Source: Ustulina deusta
Lineage: Eukaryota > Ascomycota > Sordariomycetes > Xylariales > Xylariaceae
Direction: 5' to 3'
DNA length: 64,000 bases
NCBI GenBank assembly: GCA_023159155.1
Contig: JAJNNX010000005.1
Coordinates: 806,001 to 870,000 of the forward strand
How positions within the stretch are numbered: position 1 is the first letter of the stretch; each line of letters opens with the position of its first letter. Of this stretch, positions 23,014-35,346 are shown piece after piece. Made by a program: the position numbers and the translations under genes. Under the pieces are notes generated by a model, which worked only from the letters and a program-made list of their open reading frames with translations, was not told the origin of the DNA and ran no database searches.

Positions 23014-23727
23014 GAGCCCGGCTCGGCCCATCCTGAGCAGCCTGGTCGTGTTGCCTCTCCAATTGGGATGCAACCACAACAACCGCAACCGAAGGAAGCG
23101 TTTGAGTCACAAGCAGAACCGATGGATCAATGGGGTTCGGCTAACAAATACGATTATTCGAATGTGGAATGGTAATTGCTTGCTTGCAGACACCACACGA
23201 ACCGAAATGCAGGATAGCCTGGGGTACGGGTCAACTTGAACGTACTAATGAGGGAAAGATACCAAAATTGGCTGATAGAGTCGATTAGATTTGTTGCTTT
23301 TGTAGGTGACTCTCTTGTTGGCTTTTGTCAGCCGAGGACGGGGAATGCCCTGTACGGTCAAAGGGGTAGACTTGATCGTGATCCCGCCTATGCTCCTAGG
23401 TAGCAGAAAAAAATGAACCATTGTCCTCATGATCTACTAAGACTATGGCATAAAGTGTAGCGTAACCTGGGGCTTACCGGGTCTCCTAGGGCAAGTTACT
23501 CTTGGTGAAAGGTTCTCATTACAGCGTACATGACTAAGTGATCAGGAACTTTTCCTCGGCTGCCTCTCAATTCATGAGCCTTAGTAAGTAATTAGACATG
23601 TTTCAAACGAGTATCTATAATTGTCTGTGTATTTTACAATTTACCTTGCCGTATAAGCCACATACTCTCATTTTCTGCCAATCCCCCCCCCCCTCTTTTT
23701 CAGTCACCGCAAATCCAAGACCATAAT
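23014..23727. other. Rps0 3' flank
   Basis: The first 160 bases continue the Rps0 frame without a stop up to 23175. The rest holds no gene. A run of 11 C lies at 23683-23693, just before the convergent end of the next gene. Confidence 0.5.
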
Positions 23728-24375
23728 CTATCTACCCGCCTCCTCCGCCGCCGGCACACAAGGAACCTCAAAAGCAAAATCATGATTCCAGCCCGAGCCG
23801 GCGGGCAAATCCGGCAGCACAGCACACTCGACGACGAACTCGACGGGCGCGCAATCGGCCGGGACAGTCTCGTTCCCGTAGACCTGCCTGACGGTCAAGA
23901 TCTGGGGCTTGGCGCCGCCGAGGACGAAGTCGCGCACGCAGGCGGCGTACTGGCCGCCGGCGAAGGGGAAGAGGATGGGCTCGCCGGCGCGCAGGAAGAG
24001 CTCGGTGCCGCCGACCACGGCGGCGCCGATGTCGTGCTCGGCCGGGTAGAAGTAGTCGTAGCTCGACGGCCCCGAGATCACCACGCTCAGCGGATACACG
24101 CCCGCGTCGTGCGTCACCGTCGTGTGGTACGCCGTCCCGTTCAGGTAGAAGGCGGTTGGCGAAGCCGTCGCCGTCAGTACTGAGATCGCGGACCCCGAGG
24201 CCACCCGCTCGTCCGCTAGGTACAGGCCCTGCACCGACGGCGTTAGGTCCCGCGTCGCGTCTGTCACGGACACCCGCAGGTTGAATCCCGTTGATGTGCC
24301 TGTTGTTGGGCGGGCTGCTGGGAGCGCGCGGGCTAGGCGCAGCAGGCTTGCTGTGAGGAGGGGGGTGATGTGCAT
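23728..24375 (-). CDS. Small secreted protein, cysteine-containing
   Basis: A single-exon gene of 215 residues. The N-terminus MHITPLLTASLLRLARALPA is a plausible signal peptide with cleavage near residue 20. Four cysteines remain in the mature part (AACVRDF, ADCAPVE, VECAVLP, VPCVPAA), enough for two disulphides, and NGT and NET are possible N-glycosylation sites. The sequence LRVSVTDATRDLTPSVQGLYLADERVA resembles fungal small secreted proteins of the DUF7907 type, but I am not certain of the family. The coding region is markedly GC-richer than its flanks, which also opens antisense frames. The function is unknown. Confidence 0.75.
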   Translation of the reverse strand: MHITPLLTASLLRLARALPAARPTTGTSTGFNLRVSVTDATRDLTPSVQGLYLADERVASGSAISVLTATASPTAFYLNGTAYHTTVTHDAGVYPLSVVISGPSSYDYFYPAEHDIGAAVVGGTELFLRAGEPILFPFAGGQYAACVRDFVLGGAKPQILTVRQVYGNETVPADCAPVEFVVECAVLPDLPAGSGWNHDFAFEVPCVPAAEEAGR

Positions 24376-25521
24376 TTTGCCTTTGTGGATGATCGCTGGT
24401 GAGGTGGGAGGGAGTGAGGTGTAAGTAAGTATGGGGTAGGAGGAGGTCCTGAGGTGGTGAAGCGCTTGGGATGATGAGCGAGTATTAGACTATGAGGATT
24501 CCGTGATGTTATGTCTTCGTCGAGGAAGCTATTAGGTCCAGCATTTAGTTGGACGGACCGATCCTTATGTACTTGAACGGCTTCTTGTTCTTCCCTTTAT
24601 CTGCACGCCGGATACGATATACAACCTCAGAGGAAGTAAGAGGCTTGTCCCATCCAGCAGGTTCCCCAACCCTGATTCCACAATGTGATGTTCATTTTTT
24701 TTTTCAATAGATATATATATACATGATGATACTTCACGCCACATAACGAGTAAAATCACGTGGTGTCGGCCCAAGTCGTGGATCACTGAGACACACAGCT
24801 ATCCAACCGCGCCGAAAATAGCATTTTGCCGAGTCGGGCAATACGAAGCCTTTCCTTTCCTTTCTCTCCCGGACAGCGAGTGGGAACAACGTCGCGGCAT
24901 GTTCCGGGCGTCTCATCTGCCGGGCTCGTGTATGTCAGCGGCGAATTGTCTATTTGCCACTTCGATCCAGCACCTGCCGGGCCCGTCGTCTTCTTCTATC
25001 TCTGCGGCGGTTGTTGTTGTTGTTGTCCCGGAACCGCCTCTTTGTTAGTTGGAAGCGGTCCTGGCGCTTGGTAGTAGTCATGATAAGCTTTCCCCCGACA
25101 CAGCGCTGGAACTACCTACCACTGCTGCCGCCGGTGCTTAGCTTCCTGGGGCTGACGACATAAATGACTGTATTGCGACTATACTGGTCTATCGATCCGC
25201 TTTGAAAACACGTTACCCTCGTATTCATCATTCGATGTTGTTTACTTTGGCGGCCGGTATTACACGAAGCTTTGTCCTACGTGAACATGGGTCGCGCAGT
25301 AGGTACCTGATAAAATGTGACCCAACAAAGGATCCTACCCCTGCTTCGTCTACCTCCCTTGCTTCCAAGACGCCGTCACTAAGTAAACATATATATGCGC
25401 TCTTCTGAACACGATAAATCAGGGTCCAATATACACAACCCGTATCCCAATTGCCAGGTATCTGTTTGCCATCCATTCTCCTCCTCCCTCCTCTATCCTT
25501 CTTCCCAGAGCAAATGCATTT
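24376..25521. other. Intergenic, no gene seen
   Basis: This 1.1 kb contains a T tract followed by a TATATATATA run near 24695-24720 and a GTT microsatellite near 25009-25023. Short open frames (24826-25074 and others) have no domain. It includes the promoter of the secreted-protein gene and the 3' flank of the P450 gene. Confidence 0.45.
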
Positions 25522-27483
25522 CTAAACCTCCCTCGGCTTGTACCGCAGGTACATATTCTGCTCGGGTTTCCTCGCCGAGTGCAGGTTGCGGTTCATCATC
25601 AGCGGCGAGCTCGGCGCGATGCGGTTCCCGTCCCTGTCGGCGAACTCGAAGTCGAACATGCCGACCCAGTAGGCCGTGATGAGGGCCATTTCGAGCTTCG
25701 CGAACTTCATGCCCACTGCAAAAAAAAGTCCATCAGCCATGCGCCCCGTCTTTCGACGTGGGAGAAACCCATTTCCGTCGCGGTCCGCCAATTTGATGGC
25801 GCGGGTAGGCAAAAAAAAAGTTTAAAAAAAAACGAAGGGGAGATCCTTCCCGAGTAAATGAACGGGTGGGTGGAAGGGAAAGGGAAGGGAGTACTTACGG
25901 CAAGGATGGCGTCCAGAGCCCCAGCCCATATACGCGTGGGGGACCTTCTTGTCCTCGGCGTTCTCCTCGAAGTACCGCGAGGGGTTCCACTTCGTCTTCT
26001 CCGTGTACCAGTCGCCGAACATGCAGTCCTCGACCAGGTAGATGACGTAGGCGCCGTCGGGGATGACCTCGACCGACTCGCCGATGGGGATCTCGTGGCC
26101 CGACATGTTCTTCCGGAACGTGGCGCCGGGCAGGCAGAAGCGGATGGTCTCGCGCAAGGCGAGGTCGATGAGCGGGAACTCGCCCTCCCATTCCTCGATG
26201 GTGAGCGTGCCGAGGACATCGGCGCACGACTGCGACGGGCTCGTGCGGTGCTTCGCCACGACGCCGTCGACCTCCTCGCGCAAGCGCGCCATCCATTCCG
26301 GGTTCTGCGTCAGGAACACCTGCAGGTAGCCGGCGTTGATGCCGCTGTTCAGCTGGCCGGCGAACAGGGCGCCGATTTCGAACTGCGAGGCTTGTTAGCT
26401 TCGCGCCGTGTCGCTTTATTATTGGTGAAGGGCGCTGATGACCAGGCTGGAAGCACGAGGAGGAGGAGGCAAGCGGAAACATACCGCTACGATATTCGAC
26501 AGAGTAAGGCCACGATCGATGAGAAACTGCAAGGCATCGGTGCCCTTTACGCCCGTCTTCTTGCGCCTCTCGATGATGTCGCGGAAGACGAAGGCGAGCT
26601 TGGCGCCGTAGTACAGTCGCATGTAGTGGTTCAGCGTCGGCAGCCAGGGGAAGATGACCTTGGCGAACGAGTCGGACTTCTCGAACCAGTCGAAGATGGA
26701 GAGCGTATGCCTCAGCATCTTCGGGTCCTCGGCGATGTCGTTGGCCCCGACCGTCCTCATCGTGAGCTGGTAGACGACCTCGTAGAAGCTCTCGAACGGA
26801 TCGGTCACCCGCCAGTCCGGGTCGGCATTGGACGGGGCCGCGGCAGCCAGCGCCTCGCACGCGGCGCGGGTGTCGCCGGTCAGCAGATCGAGGTTCTTGA
26901 CGAAATTATCCTTCTTCATCAGAGGGATGAGGGCCTTTGTGAACACCTGCGCGAAGCTGTCCTCGTGGCCGCCGCTGGGCGTTGCCGGCTGTCCGGTCAG
27001 AAGCTCCGCGAAGCTGGGGGTTGGAGTCGTGTTAGCTAGCACGGGCCGTGGAGACGGTATTGCCGAGTTATCCGCCATTTTAACACGATGGGGAGGGGGG
27101 GGAAGGGGGTTTTCGGCGTCCGAGAGAGAAGAGATAACGTACGCTTGGGGGAAGTTGAGGTCTTTGCTTTCGAAGAATAGCTTCCTGCCCTCGGCACCCG
27201 ATATCCCTACCAGCTGCTTCTTGCCGATGTAGAAGCTGAAGTTCCCCGTCTTCGAGTCTTGCAGCGCTTCTTTCGTGAAGTCGGCACGGCGGCCGTAGTA
27301 GAATTCCAGTGATCCCAGGATCGGCCAGTCTCCTTTCCTGTACCACTTCGGCGCGTTTGCAGGGAACGAGGGCCGCCGGAAAACCCGGAAAAGAAAGGCC
27401 GCTGCTGTCGTGAGCACCAAGACCCAGACGGTCGCCGGCCATTCCTGGGGCTGGATCGTCGTTGGTAATAAGGTGATGCCCAT
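25522..27483 (-). CDS. Cytochrome P450 (CYP51-like class)
   Basis: Four exons join in frame: 27483-27143, 27013-26485, 26382-25899 and 25715-25522, giving 515 residues. A hydrophobic N-terminus (VWVLVLTTAAAFLFRVF) anchors it in the ER. The K-helix ExxR motif is E368-R371 (LALRETIRF). The haem loop WGSGRHPC|LG (cysteine 451) is split by the last intron and has H at the position where CYP51 enzymes have H, with W replacing the usual F. WPILGSLEFY, FFESKDLNFP and KFAKLEMALI also recall a fungal family distantly related to sterol 14-demethylase, but this is probably not ERG11 itself. The substrate is unknown. The large antisense open frame over this gene reflects its high third-position GC. Confidence 0.92.
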
Positions 27484-29917
27484 CTTGACGTATCGCTTCG
27501 TCGTCTTCGGGTGGCTTCAGGTGAACACACCGTGGCACACGGTGGGGAGGTTTATGGTCTTCCTGGCTACTATACAGGTATAAAAATCTAATAAAACAAG
27601 AAAGCAATTGTTGAAACAAGAGATACTGTCGACATATATACGATACAGTGCCACCAACTACACACCAATCATAACACAGTGACTGACTGCTGAGAGGATT
27701 AGCAAGCCATGGCCTAACGAGATGTGTCAAGGGAAAGCAGCGCATAGAGCGGCGCAGATAGGTTTTAAATAGGCATCAATTTTCTAACCGAGCTGCTGGA
27801 TGAAAGGTGTTTTTTTTTGTTTGTACATAGTATTTGCGAACTGGAACCAACCAGCTTACGTCGCATGACTCCGTCGCCACTGACACGAGGGAGGACCCTA
27901 CCCTAGCTGTCCAAGCTCGGGAAACGAAGATCCGGCTCACACTACCTACGCTTACTTGAAAGAGGGAGGTAATGAGGTTGGGGGGGGGGGGGGGGGGGGG
28001 GGAGATCCACACTTTTATTCAAAGAAACTATACGGTAGTACCCTAAGGAAGAAGAGAGTTAAGGCATGAAGTCACCACGAGTCTTATATGGCTGCGTTGG
28101 GTTTGGTTTCGGATAGAGATATCTCTTGTCGTCGTCACATTACCCCGCAACAGAGATCCAAACAAAACACGGGTTATGTATGTCTGGATAATATGATCTA
28201 CTTGGCTGTTCTCTCTGCCTCAATTTTTTTGGGTTTTGTTTCAAGCCTCTTCGGGAAATTATCACTCAGGAACCTCCGGGGTGTGAACAGTTTACAATAG
28301 TGTCGTTCCGACGAGTTATCTAGGATCGAGCTCGTTACTTGCCCCTGACGACGCAGAAGACGTGTGTGTACACTAGTCTAGACGATATTCGAAGGGCTGC
28401 CGCTGACTCCATAGGCCAGTCAGTGCCAGATAACCAATCGCCTGTTTAGCAAAGAATAAAATAAAATAAAACTGCCCTTTCGGAGAGTATCTTAGCGCAG
28501 TTGTTGTAAGCTCAATCGTAATCGCTCGGTTAGAGGTCGACGTACGGAAGGCAGCAGGGCAAGTTCGACTACACTACGCACTATACATACATACCGAATA
28601 CGGTCGTAACGTAGGAGAGCTCGGCAGTGCATGCTTGCATCCTTGACGATTTTCATTTGTTACCCGCCAGACTAGGCGGGACCTATCTAAGCGAGATCGC
28701 CAACTTGCCTGCGACTTGCATGAAGACAGAAAGCGTACACACCTTCGGTTAGCACACACCACCATCCATGTTAGTCTTACCTACCTAGACTCCACCGTCA
28801 GTACCTCTCTCTCTTTTGGCGGAATGTTGTAATACCTAATTACAGTAAAAAGGTATCGCAGCAACGCAACGCTAGAGCGTAAAGGACTAGTTGTAGTGCG
28901 CAAGAAACTAATGGTTGCTTAAAGGAGAAGGAAAAAAAAAAGAGAAATGAGACCAGCCTACGACTTGCGACCTTGAGGTGTATAATAACGCTCGTGTTCG
29001 TATGATCTCCTAGTTAATACGGTACATAATGCCTTATGTACCGCATCGTACACTAGAAGATCGTTGACCGATTCCAAATACCATACCTCCGAGTTCTAAG
29101 CGAGCACGTTTTACTCTATTGAAGCGCTAAACTAGATAGGTACCTACCTGGGCTTTGATCTTCACCCTTGACCTACGCGTAGGTAGGTACGGGCCATGAA
29201 CCGAGGTGGGCGTGCCTAGTATTCGCATCAAATGCATAATGTGCTTTTAAACACAGATGGGCACATGGATATTGGTTCATCGTTGCAACTAAATATAAAA
29301 CTAGTCCATAGGTAGCATTACGACGAAGTCCAAATAGGCTTCTACGCCTATCTACGTAGACTGCCGCCAATCCTGTATTTCGGAACTATTCGTCCAGCTT
29401 TATGCTCCCAACTCCCCTTCCGATGCATTATTCATAGTATGAAGCTGGACAGAAGAAACTCAGCCGTAAAACACCGGGCATAATGAGTAAATAGAGTGTT
29501 CCCTTACTCCATCATTGCTATGCCGGGACTTGACGAGTCGCCACCACAAGCTCTGGTAGAGTGGGAGAATAGACAAAGAAAATAGGAACGAAAAAGTAGA
29601 TACGAAATGAAAGGGTTTCCCTCTGAAGGATTGAGATGCTAAGTGCTTAGCGCAAAAACAGTTTTCTCTGGCATGTTTCTCGTGGTATCATGGGGTATCA
29701 AAATCATCATGGATAAGCCTGCTGATATAAGCGGCTGGTTTTCTTCTGCTTGTGCGAGACGCCTTCTAGAATGAAATGGTGGTGATGAACACGGTACGCG
29801 AATATGAAGAGACTCAACCATGAGTACATACATGTTATACAATTCGAACATTGGTGTAGTTCCGGCATGGTTTCTGCGGTATTTTGCCGGGGCTTCAATA
29901 GTTGTCGTGGTGAGCGT
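27484..29917. other. Intergenic, no gene seen
   Basis: This 2.4 kb lies between the P450 start and the 3' end of the LTE1-like gene. It contains the poly-G run noted separately and GGTA steps near 29135-29185 (gataggtacctacctggg; cgtaggtaggtacggg). No ORF here has a recognisable domain or splice structure. Confidence 0.45.
27980..28002. repeat. Homopolymer G(23)
   Basis: Twenty-three consecutive G residues are seen. The exact length may be uncertain, since long homopolymers are error-prone in sequencing and assembly. Confidence 0.8.
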
Positions 29918-32900
29918 TTACTCCAGACTCTCAGATCTCTCTCGAATGGCCTCATCACTCAGCGCGCCCATCCAAAGACAGCGCTCGGTTACACCCTCAA
30001 TAGGCTGGAATTGGTAGTACGTACTCGCCTCGAGGAGTCGAAGTAATGTCTTAACAATCGACGCGGCAATTCGGCACCGTTCAAAGTTAACAAGCGGCGG
30101 GGTAGTTGGCGAGCTCGCGAATTCGGATGGTCGTTGGGAGTTAAAGAGAAGATCGTGAGTGTAGATACCGATAAAAGGAATACAGCCAGTATCAGCTGCA
30201 TTACCACCGCCTTCCATCTCTGCCCGAAGGTTGTGGAAGTTCTTCGTCGGCGAAATTAGTGTTTCGAGATCGCTCATAGTTTTCATATCCGTCAAGGGAA
30301 CCATGGCCCATGTTTTTGAGAGTCGCGCAAGCTCATTTGATGTTAGAGCAATCGTGATTTGACTCATAGTTGCAAAATTGCGGTATTTCCTGCAATGGGC
30401 AGCGATGTGGAGGAGTTTAATGATGCAACGAGCTCGTTCCTCTAACTCTTGCGTCAACACAATCTCGGAAATAGCCCATTTGACCATGATATTAAATCGT
30501 GCAATGACAACCTCTACACCACGAGCATCGGAATTACGGAGGAAATCGACCCAGGATCGCGGGTCATTGTGTGAGTCCTTCCACCTCATCTCGATGAGCT
30601 CCTTCCAGCCGACTTCATTTAGTGCATCTTTTTCAATTAAGGTGAACTGCTGCGCAAGGATTTCCGAGTCAAACGCGAGAATGAAGGGAAGATGTACGGG
30701 CAGCTGTTCAGCTGCTTCGAACAATTTGGTTGAATTGCTAGGAACTCGGCGTGAACCGAGAGAGCCTGATGGTGAACCTAGAGCTTGATGGTACATGGCA
30801 GTTGTAGGGGTGGTGTCGGGAGTTGGTGGCAGCGGTTTCTGGGACCAGATTTGGTGTTCGCAAATCTGCGGGGTGTGAACCATCTCTGGTGACATCTGAA
30901 GGGCTTGCACCAGGGTTAACTTGATTGAAGATCCTTCTTCGTCCAGATATGAATTACTCTCCGAAGCCTCATGTATGTGTGATGGTAAGTGTTGTCCTCC
31001 AACTTGATTTGGTGAGAGAGGTCGAGGCATATAGTTGCTCTCGTCGATCATCTCGGTGGACAGCTCGGACGAAAGCTCCGAGTCATTGTCACTTTCCATA
31101 TCCAAAAATGAGCGGTCCTCGCTAGGGTCGACTGTCGGGTCATGTTCCGTGGCTCTCTCTAGACTTTCTGTCCTATTGATGAACTCAAATGAATCATGTT
31201 CGGGGGATATTGAAAGTGTAGCCTCCGATTCGTCTACAGGAGTGTCAGGGCCCTCGAGTATGGAATGGTTTGTCCATTCAAGAGTATTTGTCCTACTGCA
31301 GCCTTCGTCTGTTAATCCTCTGTCAAGGAGTGGTATTGAGTTGTAAGTTTCTAGTGAATCTTCCGACAAGAAAGAGCTGATCTCCGAGTGGCGTGGAATG
31401 TGATTTTGCGCGAAGTTATCTGCAGCGGATTCCTCCCCAATTGGTGATATGTCTGGCGCCTCTTCCTCCCCAATATGTAGATGACGATGCTTCTTCTTCT
31501 CGTCTTTGGCTTGATCAAGGCCTGCTGATGGTAATGAATCACCACTTAAGGCCTGAAGGTCTTTGCTTGGTATCTTTAGTGGTTCGATAGAGAGCTTGAC
31601 TGTCTTTCTTTCATATTTTCCTTCTAATTTGAGTAATGCTGATTCAACGCCTCCATCATCATCTACATCATCGGGAATTTGTGCCAACTTCTGAGCTGCG
31701 ACCTCAAATGATGGCCGCATGATTGGCTTTGATGAATGAGTGCTAAACAGAGATGGTGGCTGTTTTGAAGCTTGCTCGGCCATAGCTCCCAGGGAAAACA
31801 CCTCACCCCGGTTTTGAGAGTAGTCGCCACTTATTACATCGATTAACCCGCTAGAATTCCGAGCAGGACTTCGAATGTAGGAACTCCTCAACGATTCGGA
31901 ATACACGGTCAGCGAACCGATAGAATGTGATCTACGGAGTGGTAAAGAGTCAAGTTGCGTAGTGTTTGCCGCGCCTCTCAAGTCCCCTCCTGGTTTTCTT
32001 CGTAACATTCTCAACGGTGGGGGCATGACTTCAGATTTTATCGAGCTCTCTGAGTAAGTCGTCGCATCAAAGCTTTTGACTGTCGACGGTGCTGCTCGGC
32101 CGCTGTGAAACGAGGCCCAGCGCCGTTGGGAAAGAGAGCCTCGAGATCGGTAACTACGACTAGATTGTTGTCTCTTGTGTCGGTTGAAATAAGCCGACGG
32201 CGGCTTGGTAGGTGGCTGGCCGATGAAGCTGACAGGGAGCTTGGTCTGTTTATCCATATTCCGAGCAGATACCACCTTGTCACTCATGCCGTCGGCTCTG
32301 CTCAGATCAAGAACCGGTAAAGGATCTGTGCTTAACGAGGTCTCATAGACGTGTTGACCAAGAATATAGGATGACCTCCTAGGAGTGTTTCCACGGATAC
32401 TATCACTAGGAGGAGTCATAGGTGGCGTTGGGTTTCTGCCGTGTATCCGGATCATACTATCAGCAAATGTTTCGACCGATGGGTTCACTGGAGGTAAAGC
32501 CCCTGTCATTACTAGGTGCTCAGGCGGTGCAGTTCCATCGACAATAACGATGGATTGGCTACCCGTGGTAATGGCAGCATCGCTCCGTGGCCGAAGCTCG
32601 AACGAAGAGTCCAAGTGAGCGACACTGTATTCAACATTTTCAGCAAGACTTCCAGTTGCTGTGCTTGCAGTCTTCGTCTCAGCGGCATCCTCACGAACGG
32701 CTTGATTGAAATCTTTTGCGATTTGAGCTCCTAACCTATCAATTCGGAAAGGCTGTTGGGTACCATTAGGGGCCGAACGTTGTGCTTGTGGCACAACAGC
32801 AGTGCCTGGAAGTCTGTTCGTTGTCGCCCCCCGAGGACCTATGGGTGCAATATCAAGAAAGCTACCCTGGGTATGCGAGATACCGAGACCCCTGGTGCTA

Positions 32901-35346
32901 AGGGCTCTTCGCACACTTCCAAGCAGCTTCCGCATACCCTGGCTCGACATTGCCGAAGCAGAAGCCTTCCTTTTTGCCGTGGTGGTTGATTGTGGATGGA
33001 AAATGGTGGTCTGGCGGCTACCCCCTTTACTAGCCACGCCGTCCAGGTCAACAAATGGTTGACCAGGGGGCAAGAGATTCCCCCGCACGAGACTACCTGC
33101 ATATGGAAGCGTGAGCAGAACTTCGGCATTCTTGTATAAGACTTTCTCTGTGATGGTCCCATGTTCTCTCAGCGAATCCGTCAGACTATTGTTGCGCCGG
33201 TGGGAGACCTGCGGCCGCATCCGTTTCCCCATCAGAGCATAGGGCGTGGAAGCGATAGGATCCGTGTTAGTGTAAATCGAGCTGGGGTCTGCAGGATGTG
33301 CTCCAAGAGACAGACTTGAATTTGGATCACCGAGACGGAGTGTCTTGGTAGGGAATGAACAGGAGACAGCATCGAGGCTCATTATGCTCGTTGGTGATAC
33401 CGGCTGTCGATTTAAATGGAGGGTCCCTCCATCAGGAGTAGCGGGCCGTGCCTCATTTCGCGATGAAGAATCGACTCGAGTAGCTTTAGATGCATCCGCC
33501 GGGGACATTGTTCCCTGATGGGGACCCGCGCTTTGCATAGAAACACCATCAATCTGTGCCTGGGAAGAATCTGTTTCCCAAAAGCTCGGCGTTAGACTCG
33601 GATGACGGTGACCGGCTATCCCACCTGGCGTAATAGCAACGTCATGCCCAAGGTCCACGTCGAATTCGGGCCCATCCCAGTACTGCGCGCACACTCGCCT
33701 CCAACACTTCTTCAACTCACCCACGATCTTGAAGGGTACCTTCCGCTTCGGTTTTGAAGTGGGCAAGTCATCGGTAAAGTCGTTGAGAAGGTCGCAAAAA
33801 GCAACACGCAGGTGATAGTCTACAACGAAGTCATCTACGAAGTAGTTCAGAATCCAATGGCGTATCGCTACAAAGGTTCTTACTTTGACGATCATCCCTG
33901 ACTCGTCATTCTGGGTCAGAGCCCATCGAAGCCGGGCGACTAGTAGGAGGAGAAGATCTGTAGAGTCGAGAAATGAGCGGTAGGTGAGAAAAAAATCAGA
34001 GATCAGATCGTAGTCAAGGAAGCTCGGTGATGTGATCTCAGCTACAAGCCGTGGCGGAGTCGCGGCTGTAACAGTCTTGGTGGTCTGTGCGTAGCGCACA
34101 ATCGACCGATCATCACACCCCGGCTCAAAAGTTAGAGCGTCGAACATCGAGGGCTCGATGACTAAATTTGCAGGCATAAAAGCTGGACGGGTTGTCTTTG
34201 CCGTCGGAGAGGATGGACTGTCCCCGGCTGGGGCAAGCCAGGTGGGTGAAGGGTATTGAGACTGAGACGATAGAAGGCTGGCCATTCGCAAGTTGGCCGT
34301 TTCTGGGTTGGATAGATTATTCGTCCCCCTCCTAGGCGACGGTTTAGGAAAAGAGGTATGGATTGATCTCATATCCTCAGTAGGAGCGTACGATGACCCT
34401 TGTATAAGCGGTGTTCCTCTCAGTGTAAACCTTGGGGTGCCCAGCTTCCACGACGGGATTGAGACTTGCAAAAAGGGCCCGTTGCCTGAGTCCAAGTCCT
34501 CGGCCGTTTTTGACTTGGCCGCATTCTGTGGCTTTGATATCACGACCCTAAAAACACCTGCACCGGTTGTTTCTGATCCAGTAGCCACATCCTGAGCGGT
34601 TGAGTCCGATACAGCTCGGCGATGTCGAGTGGTAGAAGGTCCAAAGTCGAAATAGGCACTCTTTGGTATGCCATTCGGTGAAGGAGGATCCGTCGTAAGT
34701 GTTGGGGTCCATTGACTGCTGTTTAATTCGCCGACCCCAAAATATTGTGCTTTCCGAGGAGCGAAGGCGTCTAACCCCGCGGTACTTGGTGGGGTGATTG
34801 GAAACGCAATGGGCGGTTGGGGATACCTCTGATTATCAGGGCGAATAGCAGGCCTATATAGTGAAATTAGCACGAATCTCGTAGCGTGTGCTGACCCAGC
34901 CTCTTCAACCATGTAACCAGACCGCGCACCGCAACGGGTTGACATATTACAACGCACCTCAGAAATATCTGGCCATTGTTGCCCACATTGGCAACAGTAA
35001 AATGCCTTCCCTCCCGACCAACTGCGCTTCCGTCGACGAGGGGGCTCCATTTCTCGCCTTCTAAACTTTTACTGGTCTTGCTGCCGCCGCCCTGCTCTCC
35101 CAATCTACCCTCGCTGGACGGAAATAAGGGTCTAGAACTCGCAATGGGAGATATGCGCACTCCGGGTCGGGTCTTGTCAGCGGCTCTGCCATGAGGGGGC
35201 GATCGCTTTATTGTTCTCACGTCCTCGCCTGGCGCTTTCTGCGACCTCTGGTCTCTCGTCGTCGCACGTCTCTTGGGGATCTCGCGGAGGTTCAAATTCG
35301 ATCGGATGGGTAAGGGCGGATGCAATCCGGGCGGATCGACCTCCAT
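29918..35346 (-). CDS. LTE1: LTE1-like guanine nucleotide exchange factor (RasGEF)
   Basis: Two exons join in frame: 35346-34958 and 34853-29918, giving 1774 residues. The first exon ends FTVANVGNNGQIFLR and the second resumes PAIRPDNQRYPQPPIAFPITPP, a conserved block of filamentous-fungal LTE1 proteins. A RasGEF N-terminal (REM) module lies near residues 395-500 (ITSPSFLDYDLISDFFLTY) and the catalytic RasGEF module at about 1518-1774 (PFILAFDSEILAQQFTLIE, IARFNIMVKWAISEIVL, FIGIYTHDLLF). About 1000 residues between them are low-complexity and S/T/P-rich, as expected of a heavily phosphorylated linker. In yeast, Lte1 acts on mitotic exit and polarity; the role here is inferred. An in-frame ATG at 35433 would add 29 residues; I prefer MEVDPPGLHPPLPI. 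Confidence 0.92.

Noticed and set aside
25858..27039. Plus-strand open frame of 393 codons
   Set aside because: It lies antisense over three exons and two introns of the P450 gene, shows arginine/glycine/alanine-rich shadow composition and has no domain. High third-position GC of the P450 explains it.
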